Source: Gemmatimonadota bacterium (GTDB lineage Bacteria > Latescibacterota > UBA2968 > UBA8231). Taken from it: DNA of 5,376 nt. The notes under the pieces were generated by a model. That model ran no database searches and was not told the origin of the DNA. It was given only the letters and a program-made list of their open reading frames with translations. The stretch is from NCBI GenBank assembly GCA_009845645.1, contig VXZF01000287.1:1-5376 (forward strand), written 5' to 3'. How positions within the stretch are numbered: position 1 is the first letter of the stretch; every line of letters begins with the position of its first letter. The position numbers and the translations under genes are program-made. Below, piece by piece: positions 1-5,335 of the stretch.

Positions 1-1
1 A

Positions 2-1255
2 GCGCGGGTGCTCCAAGAGAAGAACACCTTTTACCTTAAGCGCGAGCAGACCCAGCGCGAGCGCCTGCGGGCCTACTTGGAGCGCATTCTCACTGAGCGC
101 GCTGCCGCCAAGGAAGTGCGAGTCTTCAACCTTGGATCGTCCCTGCTCGGTTGGTGGGGATATCTCTACTGGCAGGTAGCCGACCGGCTCTTTCAGCAGA
201 AACGCTCGCAGTCTCTGGTCAATATCTCGCTATCGACTTTCAGCTTGGCCGGTCTGGCCGCCGGCATCGGCTGGTCGGCTTGGGCCGTGGCTAACGGCGG
301 CCTCTCCCCCGGGCAGTTCGCCGCCATGATGGTGGCGCTGCAGCAAGTCAGCACGCATGTCGATTTGGTCTTCTGGCGGTTTGGTTATCTCGCCAATCGC
401 CTCCTGTACGTCGCCGATCTCTTCACCTACCTCGACTTGGGACCGGAAGAGCCAAAGGATGGCGTGCCAATCGACAACGTCGGCGAGATCCCGATTGCAG
501 CCACCAGTCTCTCCTTCCGCTATCCACAGGCGGAACGCCCGGCAATCGACGACATCTCGTTCACCATCCAGCCCGGCGAGCGCGTGGCCCTCGTCGGTGC
601 CAACGGCTCGGGCAAGACCACACTAGTCAAAGTGCTATTGGGCTTGTTTCACCCCACGCAAGGGAAGGTACTCTACGGCGATGTCGATCTGAACCGGATG
701 GATCGGAACGGCCTTTGGGATCAATCAGCCGCAGTGTTCCAAGACTACACCCGTTTCGCCTTTTCTCTGGGCGAAAACATCGGCTTGGGACGCACCGAGC
801 GCATGGGCGACCAAGCGGCTGTCGAGCGCGCCGCGCACCAAGGCGGAGCCGCCCCCATCGCCGAGCAACTACCGGAGCGCTACCACACCCTCCTCACCAA
901 GGAATTTGCCGGCGGCACCGAACTGTCTGGCGGCGAATGGCAACGCGTCGCCATCTCAAGGGGATTCATGCGCAACGCATCCCTGATCGTACTCGACGAG
1001 CCGACCGCGTCGCTCGATCCCCAAGCCGAGGCCGACGTGTTCCGGCGCTTCCTCGCCATGTCCGGCGAGCGGACCACCATCGTGGTCTCCCACCGCTTGG
1101 GCTCCGCCCGGCTATGCGACCGGATTTTGGTTCTGAAAGAGGGACGCCTGCTCGAAAACGGGACGCACGGCGAATTACTGTCTCAAGGAGGAGAATACGC
1201 CCGCTTATGGGCTTTGCAGGCGCAGTGGTACGGCGAAGGGGAAGGTGGTCGGTAA
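2..1255 (+). CDS. ABC exporter half-transporter, fused permease and ATPase (5' end missing)
   Basis: The frame is open from the window edge, so the start and the first membrane helices lie upstream. Numbering from the GTG codon at 8, residues 1-66 contain the charged cytoplasmic helix typical of type I exporters, including an 'AAKEVRVFNLG' coupling region. Two hydrophobic segments follow at about 70-96 and 103-127. The ATPase domain begins near 163 and is complete: A-loop Tyr172 (FRYP), Walker A GANGSGKTT at 197-205, Q-loop Gln245, signature LSGGEWQR at 306-313, Walker B ending in Asp330-Glu331, D-loop SLD at 335-337 and switch His362. It stops at TAA 1253-1255. All catalytic residues are intact, so the protein should hydrolyse ATP. 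By family (ABCB/MsbA-like, COG1132) it works as a homo- or heterodimer in the inner membrane and exports a lipid, peptide or drug-like substrate. The substrate cannot be told from the sequence, and a partner half-transporter could lie upstream. Confidence 0.95.
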   Translation, partial: ARVLQEKNTFYLKREQTQRERLRAYLERILTERAAAKEVRVFNLGSSLLGWWGYLYWQVADRLFQQKRSQSLVNISLSTFSLAGLAAGIGWSAWAVANGGLSPGQFAAMMVALQQVSTHVDLVFWRFGYLANRLLYVADLFTYLDLGPEEPKDGVPIDNVGEIPIAATSLSFRYPQAERPAIDDISFTIQPGERVALVGANGSGKTTLVKVLLGLFHPTQGKVLYGDVDLNRMDRNGLWDQSAAVFQDYTRFAFSLGENIGLGRTERMGDQAAVERAAHQGGAAPIAEQLPERYHTLLTKEFAGGTELSGGEWQRVAISRGFMRNASLIVLDEPTASLDPQAEADVFRRFLAMSGERTTIVVSHRLGSARLCDRILVLKEGRLLENGTHGELLSQGGEYARLWALQAQWYGEGEGGR

Positions 1256-1321
1256 ACTAGAATTTATTGCTTTCTTGATAGCTATGTAGCAGCAGACGGA
1301 AGACATTCGACAGAGACTATC

Positions 1322-1720
1322 CTAGACGAATACTGCGGGAGAGACGCCAAATCGTTCGGACAAAGCACGTATCTGCCGGACGTTCAGCGCCCGCTTGCCA
1401 CCCAGAATCTCCGAAACGACCCCTTGCGAACCCACCTCCGGCAAATCCGACTGAGTCAAATCATGCTCCTCCATGAGAAATCGAAGTGCCTCCGCCCCCT
1501 CTAACTTAGGCATGGGATAGTATTGTTCCTCCCAAGCATGAACAACGGTCCCCAGCGTATCGAGCAGAGAATACAGCGGATGTCCCTCATCAGTGCCCAC
1601 TTCATCAATCAGGCCGTTTAGACGCTCTAGTGCCAAATCATAATCCCGCTCATTTTGAATGTTGAGTAAGGCACTCACTTGCGTCCAAGATCGCTGAAGC
1701 TGTGGGGTAATGATGCTCAT
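1322..1720 (-). CDS. higA: HigA-type antitoxin with C-terminal helix-turn-helix
   Basis: The 132-residue protein resembles the COG5499 HigA-like antitoxin group. Its N-terminal half (about 1-70) is an acidic helical region with 'LNGLIDEVG', 'HPLYSLLDTLG' and 'AWEEQYYP', usual for the family. A helix-turn-helix at about 77-126 includes 'LTQSDLPEVGSQGVVSEILGGKRAL' in pieces, followed by 'ALSERFGVSP'. The antitoxin should bind and neutralise the HigB toxin and repress the shared promoter through its helix-turn-helix. I chose the ATG at 1720 because GGAGG (1730-1734, minus strand) sits 9 bases upstream of it and because it overlaps the higB stop as ATGA. An in-frame ATG at 1729 would add three residues but directly abuts that GGAGG, which is too close. 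The gene is translationally coupled to higB and converges with the ABC exporter gene across a 66-base gap with no clear terminator. Confidence 0.9.
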   Translation of the reverse strand: MSIITPQLQRSWTQVSALLNIQNERDYDLALERLNGLIDEVGTDEGHPLYSLLDTLGTVVHAWEEQYYPMPKLEGAEALRFLMEEHDLTQSDLPEVGSQGVVSEILGGKRALNVRQIRALSERFGVSPAVFV

Positions 1721-2004
1721 GTCTTCCATCCTCCACGGTCGTAGGCTTGATGTGTCAGTACGTGACGGATATATACTTTTCCCCGATTGAAGTGAATAGA
1801 GGCAATCAGGCGGTACTTGTTGCCGGCGATGTTAAACACGACGAAATCCCCGACTTTGTCAGCCGAGGGAAAAGTGCGACGCAATGCGATGAAGCTGCTA
1901 AACTGAGTTTGCCGCATGATTTTGAACCAGCGATTCAGAGGCATCTTGCTGTCGGGATGCTGTGCCCAAAACACTCGAAGGGCTTTGCGTGAAATGACAT
2001 GCAT
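1717..2004 (-). CDS. higB: HigB-type mRNA interferase toxin
   Basis: This 95-residue basic protein begins 'MHVISRKALRVFWAQHPDS', the typical opening of the HigB_toxin family (RelE-like fold). It continues with 'FPSADKVGDFVVFNIAGNKY', 'RLIASIHFN' and 'VYIRHVLTHQAYDRGGWK', all in the expected order and at the usual length of about 95-105 residues. Family members cleave mRNA on the ribosome and are held inactive by HigA. The gene precedes its antitoxin, as is normal for hig loci, and the two overlap by 4 bases at 1717-1720. The frame stays open upstream to a GTG at 2097, but those residues do not resemble the family and no ribosome-binding site precedes that GTG, so the ATG at 2004 is preferred. 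It too lacks a Shine-Dalgarno sequence, fitting a leaderless message. The usual Glu of the 'TH-x-EYD' tail is Ala87 here, so toxin activity is not certain. Confidence 0.92.
   Translation of the reverse strand: MHVISRKALRVFWAQHPDSKMPLNRWFKIMRQTQFSSFIALRRTFPSADKVGDFVVFNIAGNKYRLIASIHFNRGKVYIRHVLTHQAYDRGGWKT
1730..1734 (-). promoter_or_regulatory. Ribosome-binding site deciding the higA start
   Basis: The minus strand reads GTGGAGG followed at once by ATG (1729) and, 9 bases after the GGAGG, by a second in-frame ATG (1720). Normal spacing favours the second ATG. The site lies inside the last codons of higB, so higA translation is probably coupled to ribosomes finishing the toxin gene. Confidence 0.7.
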
Positions 2005-2038
2005 ACTATATAGTATCGCAATCTGCGATATATTGCAA
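2003..2038 (-). promoter_or_regulatory. Predicted higBA promoter and operator palindromes
   Basis: Read on the minus strand, TTGCAA (2033-2038) and TACTAT (2010-2015) are separated by 17 bases. Each matches 4 of 6 bases of the sigma-70 -35 and -10 consensus. Transcription would then start at about 2002-2004, on or beside the higB ATG. Two inverted repeats cover this element. One is a perfect 14-base palindrome ATACTATATAGTAT (2003-2016) spanning the -10 and touching the start codon. The other has 7-base arms TATCGCA and TGCGATA around ATC (2014-2030) and lies in the spacer. They are placed as a repressor would need, and HigA is the likely ligand. The promoter is inferred from sequence only; the palindromes are directly visible. 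Confidence 0.6.
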
Positions 2039-2195
2039 ACAACCTCTGCGCGCACCACTATCTTGCCCGGGGCCGCGATGGGAGATACTTTTAGCACGCA
2101 TTTCTAGGCTCGCTCCGTCCGGCGAATCCGCAACCAAGAGGTTTTCGATGAGAGCATTGTACACGTCCACGCTCAGCACCGCCGCTTCGTGAGCC
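2039..2195. other. Gene-free gap between divergent higB and amidohydrolase genes
   Basis: I see no intact gene, repeat or strong promoter for the rightward amidohydrolase in this stretch. On the minus strand, two different frames each look protein-like for a short distance. One, about 2106-2203, reads 'VLSVDVYNALIENLLVADS'; the other, about 2040-2097, reads 'VLKVSPIAAPGKIVVRAEV'. This could be the worn-down end of a lost gene, but it may be chance. Confidence 0.3.
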
Positions 2196-3035
2196 GTGGC
2201 CACCTCTTACCCCATTGTCAACGGAGCCGAGCACGCCTGGGTGCTCCACGACCCCCGCTTTAAGCCCGATCCGCGTCTGTCTAACTGCCCCGACGCCAAG
2301 CCCAACTATGAGCAGTCGGCCGAAGACCTCATCGAACACATGCGGACCTATGGAGTCGACAAGGTCGTCATCAGCCAAGTGTGCTACTACGGCCGCGACA
2401 ACCGCTATGCCAGCCACTGCGTACAGCGCTATCCCGACCGCTTTGCCGCCATCGGCCTTTTAGTGGGGTACCGGCTGCACCATCCGGCCGACCCGGAGAA
2501 CCCGGCGCGCTTGGAACGGGCCATGAGAGAGGAGGGTTTGGCAGGGCTGCGCTTGAGTCCCATCTACGACCGCGATGTGGTCTGGCTCAGTGATGAGGTC
2601 AGCTATCCGCTGTGGCACCGGGCCGAGGAATTGGGCGCGGTGTTCAACATATTCCTAGCGCCGCATCAAGTGGGGCAAGTGGCGATCATGGCCGAGCGCT
2701 TCCCCGGGGTCAAAGTGGTCATCGACCACCTGGCGATGATCGACATCAACGCCCCAGATAGCGAGGGCTTTGGGCCGCTGCTCGATCTAGCCCGCTGGCC
2801 CAATGTGTACATCCGCACCTCGCTGCACAATCCTTCTAAGGAACGACCGCCCTTCCGCGATGTATGGCCCTTTTTGGAGCGGGTGTACGACCGCTTTGGG
2901 CCGCAACGGATGGTATGGGCTAATTTTTACGAACTGCTCATTATGCAGGAGTTGATCCCCTTTTTCAACGCTGAAGACAAGACGTGGATTTTGGGGAAAA
3001 ACGCTCTAGAGATCTACTTTAAAGGTCAGAGCTGA
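2196..3035 (+). CDS. Amidohydrolase-fold protein (COG2159/COG3618-like) with unusual active site
   Basis: The 279-residue protein has the plan of a small TIM-barrel amidohydrolase (Amidohydro_2-like). It shows 'MRTYGVDKVVISQVCYYGRDN' in pieces at 49-69, 'YPDRFAAIGLLVGY' at 79-92, 'EEGLAGLRLSPIYD' at 112-125, 'LGAVFNIFLAP' at 146-156, 'FPGVKVVIDHLAMID' at 169-183, and the closing 'WILGKNALEIYF' at 264-275. Family members hydrolyse lactones or decarboxylate aromatic acids in the cytoplasm; the substrate here is unknown. The start is the GTG at 2196, because a TGA lies two codons upstream and the conserved N-terminus begins right after it; the ribosome-binding site is weak. The usual N-terminal DxHxH reads 'NGAEHAW' (10-15), so the first His is missing. 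The usual 'GSDxP' near the end reads 'ANFYE' (242-246), so the catalytic Asp is missing. His178 is kept. It could be metal-independent, like some lactonases, or a non-catalytic relative. Confidence 0.85.
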   Translation: MATSYPIVNGAEHAWVLHDPRFKPDPRLSNCPDAKPNYEQSAEDLIEHMRTYGVDKVVISQVCYYGRDNRYASHCVQRYPDRFAAIGLLVGYRLHHPADPENPARLERAMREEGLAGLRLSPIYDRDVVWLSDEVSYPLWHRAEELGAVFNIFLAPHQVGQVAIMAERFPGVKVVIDHLAMIDINAPDSEGFGPLLDLARWPNVYIRTSLHNPSKERPPFRDVWPFLERVYDRFGPQRMVWANFYELLIMQELIPFFNAEDKTWILGKNALEIYFKGQS

Positions 3036-3059
3036 CAGCCCATTCCACGGTCGGATTCA

Positions 3060-3105
3060 GGGAGCTTCCCCAGCGAATTGCCGCTGATCGCATTGGGGAA
3101 TTCCC
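3060..3105. terminator. Imperfect hairpin between convergent genes, possible bidirectional terminator
   Basis: The stem pairs GGGA (3060-3063) with TCCC (3102-3105), TTCCCCA (3066-3072) with TGGGGAA (3094-3100), and GCGA (3073-3076) with TCGC (3088-3091). The interruptions are GC opposite T and a two-base AT bulge, and the apical loop is 11 bases. It sits between the stop codons of the amidohydrolase and the substrate-binding protein gene, where a terminator for both would be useful. Neither strand has a T-run after the stem, so it is not a textbook intrinsic terminator. It could instead be a 3'-end stabilising structure. Confidence 0.4.
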
Positions 3106-3127
3106 GATCCAGATATGCACATATCCC

Positions 3128-4273
3128 CTACGGATCCACCTGCTGATAGAACTCCTTCGCGCCGTTCTCAATGGTCATAATGACCGCGCTCTTGGTCGGA
3201 TGGCGATTTTCGTTGTAGCTAGCAATGCGCGTCGCTCCAGCGTACTGTTCGGTAGCCAACAGTTGCTGCCGTATCGCATCTGCGTCGAGGCTACCCGCTC
3301 TCTCTGCGGCTTCCAAGAGCAAGCGCACCGCGTCGTAGCTCACTGCATCGCCGCCGGTAGGCTCAATCCCGTACAGGGCTCGGTATGTGTCGATGAACGC
3401 ACGCGCACTCGGCTCGTCCGTGTCCGGCGAGAAGTGGCTGCTGAAAAAGCTGCCATCCACGGCGGCTTCCTCATTGTCCAACAGCGTCGGATTGTCCCAA
3501 GCATCAGCCCCGAGAAAAAGCGTCGGTTCCCCAGCCGCGTTTTGCAGCGGCAAGGCACGCGCCTGATTGGTCACAAGCGCAACCTCCGGCGGCAGACCCG
3601 AGAGGAAGATCGCCCCGGGAGCCACCGCCGCAATGGGGGTCAATTGCTCAGCGAAATCCGTCGCACCGCTCTCGTAGAACTCTTCGGCGACGATCTCTCC
3701 CCCAAAACCACTAAAATGAGCGGTAAAAAACTCGGCAATCCCCTCGGTATAAACTTCCCCGCGCTGCGTCAAAACAGCCGCTGTATTCACCCCGAGCGTC
3801 TCTTTGGTAAACTGCGCCATTACGCGCCCTTGAAACTGGTCGGTGAAAGCAGCCATGAAGACAAACTCGCCAGCAGCGGTCACGGCTGGATTGGTGGCCG
3901 CTGTAGTAATCATCGGCACACCGTGACGCTGAGCTACGGCCCCTACCTCAATGGCGTGTGAGGAGCGATTGGGGCCAATGAGGGCGACGATTTCGTCTGT
4001 AAGAATCATGGTCTCAGCAGCCTGTACAGCCACCGCCGCTTCCTGTATGTCCATCTGGATGACCAATTCAACGGATCGGCCCAACAGCCCCCCGCGCTCG
4101 TTGACTTCGTCTACCGCGATTTTAGCCCCATTTGGATAGGTAATGCGGTCTCCCGAGACGAGGAACCCAATTTTAACCGGAGTGCCATCGCCGTCCGTAG
4201 CGGAGACGGTGGTCTTATCCTCACAAGCGACGAACGCGATAATTGCAATACAGGCGACGTAGAACAATTTCAT
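3128..4273 (-). CDS. Lipoprotein substrate-binding protein of a branched-chain amino acid-type ABC importer
   Basis: The 381-residue protein resembles the LivJ-like periplasmic-binding family (Peripla_BP_6). The N-terminus is a lipoprotein signal: Lys2, a hydrophobic core, and lipobox FVAC with Cys17 as the likely lipidated residue, so the mature protein should be membrane-anchored. The first lobe has 'VKIGFLVSG' at 33-41, 'NGAKIAVDEVNERGGLLGR' at 48-66, 'ALIGPNRSSHAIEVGAVAQ' at 97-115 and 'GVPMITTAATNPA' at 118-130. The second lobe has 'TAAVLTQRGEVYTEGIAEFF' at 164-183, 'PGAIFLSGLPPE' at 219-230 and 'DAVSYDAVRLLLEAAERA' at 309-326. A purine-rich AGAAGAGA (4281-4288, minus strand) lies 7 bases before the ATG. 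Relatives capture branched-chain amino acids, amides or other small organic acids. No LivH, LivM, LivG or LivF gene is adjacent, so its transporter or sensory partner must be elsewhere. Length is normal for the family. Confidence 0.92.
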   Translation of the reverse strand: MKLFYVACIAIIAFVACEDKTTVSATDGDGTPVKIGFLVSGDRITYPNGAKIAVDEVNERGGLLGRSVELVIQMDIQEAAVAVQAAETMILTDEIVALIGPNRSSHAIEVGAVAQRHGVPMITTAATNPAVTAAGEFVFMAAFTDQFQGRVMAQFTKETLGVNTAAVLTQRGEVYTEGIAEFFTAHFSGFGGEIVAEEFYESGATDFAEQLTPIAAVAPGAIFLSGLPPEVALVTNQARALPLQNAAGEPTLFLGADAWDNPTLLDNEEAAVDGSFFSSHFSPDTDEPSARAFIDTYRALYGIEPTGGDAVSYDAVRLLLEAAERAGSLDADAIRQQLLATEQYAGATRIASYNENRHPTKSAVIMTIENGAKEFYQQVDP

Positions 4274-4347
4274 AGCGGATTCTCTTCTAAAGGTGTGGAT
4301 GGATTCTGACTTTATCAGATTGACGATGGTTAAATTTACTGAAATTG

Positions 4348-4470
4348 ATCATCGCCGAAATACCCGCCCGCCACCGCTGCCCCGACGGCACGGTCAAGCG
4401 CCGCCTGTCGCACGGACGCGACCGAATCCGCACGGTGTTGGGCGTCACCTCCAAGAAGAGGAGCAAGACC
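4348..4470 (+). pseudogene. Remnant of ECF sigma factor region 4 (C-terminal helix-turn-helix)
   Basis: This short frame, continuous with the next gene, reads 'IIAEIPARHRCPDGTVKRRL' and then 'SHGRDRIRTVLG'. That closely follows the pattern of the second half of ECF sigma region 4, roughly 'EIAxxxxCPxGTVKxRLxRGRxxLRxxLG', which includes the -35-recognising helix. Regions 2 and 3 and the first helix of region 4 are absent. Upstream the base composition changes sharply to AT-rich sequence at about 4330-4347, and a TGA stands in frame at 4321-4323. A TTG at 4345 could serve as a start, but no ribosome-binding site is visible there. I read it as a truncated remnant, perhaps of a longer sigma factor whose C-terminal extension is the downstream protein. 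The call rests on pattern recall over about 30 residues, so it is tentative. Confidence 0.45.
4456..4463 (+). promoter_or_regulatory. Strong ribosome-binding site deciding the start at 4471
   Basis: AAGAGGAG ends 7 bases before the ATG at 4471, the best-placed Shine-Dalgarno sequence in the window. It favours the ATG at 4471 over the upstream in-frame TTG at 4345, and supports independent translation of the 280-residue protein even though the frame is open further upstream. Confidence 0.7.
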
Positions 4471-5313
4471 ATGAGCGCTAGCCAACAACGGCCCTTCCCC
4501 CAGTACCGGCCCGAAATACGCATTGAGGCGAGCCAAGAGGCCCCCTTCCGCATTGATTTCAAGGAGATGGCTTGGTGGTTCATCGTGCCGGAAGTAGGCG
4601 ACCACGTCCGCTGGGCCTCGTACGATCCCCCAAAAGAAGGCGACGAGCCCTGGAGGCTGTCTGAAACAGTCTCGCTAGCGGCCCAACGACCCGCGGTCAT
4701 CCACGGCCGTTCTTGCGTCGAAGTAGAGGTGGAGAACCAGTATTTCAACCAAGACGGTAAGATCCACGAACGCGAAGAGGATCGCCATGTCAAAGTATGG
4801 GGCCATCTGGCCGAGAACGCGGTAGAGTGGATCGCCGTAGAATCTCTGCGTCCCGACGGCACGCGCGAATTGACGACTTTCCTCGACGAAGAATTCTACG
4901 ACGATTGGGCCCCTTCGCCGCGCCTGATCGAGGATCGCGGCTGCCTGCGTCCCCAGACCGACGGCTCATTCGCAAGACAGGCCGACGCACCCGAAGTAAT
5001 GGGCGCAGGAGTGTTCGACGTGCAGATCGGTCAGCAGCGTTTTACCTGCATGCGCGTCTTTGAAATCGAGAAAGAGGCCACCGTACGCGATGTCATGGTC
5101 GAAGCCTATATTACTCAGGCTGGACGCACAGTGCTGTTCCGCCGCTACAACAGCAACCGCTGGGCCAAAAAAGACGCCCCACCGCACAATTGGGGCGAAG
5201 AGATGACTTGGGAAGAGGACCTACCCCATACCGACCGCATAGTCATCGACGGAGTGACCTACGTACACTATTACGATAACCTGACGGACGTGGCCTGCGG
5301 CATCGCCGATTGA
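4471..5313 (+). CDS. Uncharacterised acidic, tryptophan-rich protein
   Basis: I do not recognise a named family. The 280-residue product has no signal peptide or membrane segment, so it is probably cytoplasmic. It is acidic and holds ten Trp residues, including a pair at 35-36. Residues 26-50 ('FRIDFKEMAWWFIVP' and on) and 74-124 ('PAVIHGRSCVEVEVENQYFN', then 'RHVKVWGHLAENAVEWIAV') look like alternating beta strands. The C-terminal third has 'GAGVFDVQIGQQRFTCMRVF' at 178-197, 'AGRTVLFRRYNSNRW' at 217-231 and 'IVIDGVTYVHYYDNLTD' at 257-273. The last two look like conserved-core segments and suggest a beta-rich sensing or binding fold. Its frame is open upstream into a sigma-factor-like stretch, so it may derive from the C-terminal extension of an ECF sigma factor. 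Codon use and GC content resemble the other chromosomal genes. The start at 4471 is well supported by its ribosome-binding site. Confidence 0.85.
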   Translation: MSASQQRPFPQYRPEIRIEASQEAPFRIDFKEMAWWFIVPEVGDHVRWASYDPPKEGDEPWRLSETVSLAAQRPAVIHGRSCVEVEVENQYFNQDGKIHEREEDRHVKVWGHLAENAVEWIAVESLRPDGTRELTTFLDEEFYDDWAPSPRLIEDRGCLRPQTDGSFARQADAPEVMGAGVFDVQIGQQRFTCMRVFEIEKEATVRDVMVEAYITQAGRTVLFRRYNSNRWAKKDAPPHNWGEEMTWEEDLPHTDRIVIDGVTYVHYYDNLTDVACGIAD

Positions 5314-5335
5314 TGGTCAATGGGCAAGTGGAGCA

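Noticed and set aside
715..1260. Second + strand frame inside the ABC exporter ATPase domain
   Set aside because: Strongly Arg-rich shadow translation; the exporter frame carries every ATPase motif across the same bases.
1256..1321. Looked for a terminator between the convergent ABC exporter and higA genes
   Set aside because: Only a 4-base GCTA/TAGC repeat with a two-base centre is present, with no T-run; not supportable.
2091..2417. Minus-strand open frame overlapping the amidohydrolase start
   Set aside because: Mostly antisense to the conserved amidohydrolase N-terminus, low-complexity Gly/Val composition, and no ribosome-binding site.
3112..3125. GATATG-CA-CATATC near-palindrome just after the substrate-binding protein stop
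   Set aside because: A two-base centre cannot form a hairpin loop and the site is at the 3' end of both genes; likely chance.
3200..3961. Long open frame on the + strand opposite the substrate-binding protein gene
   Set aside because: Its translation is Arg/Ser-rich with no recognisable domain, and it lies wholly antisense to a clear family member with full motifs, so it is a by-product of GC-rich codon use.
4287..4862. Minus-strand open frame opposite the sigma-like remnant and uncharacterised protein
   Set aside because: Ser/Trp/Arg-rich composition with no family pattern, and antisense to a frame with a strong ribosome-binding site.
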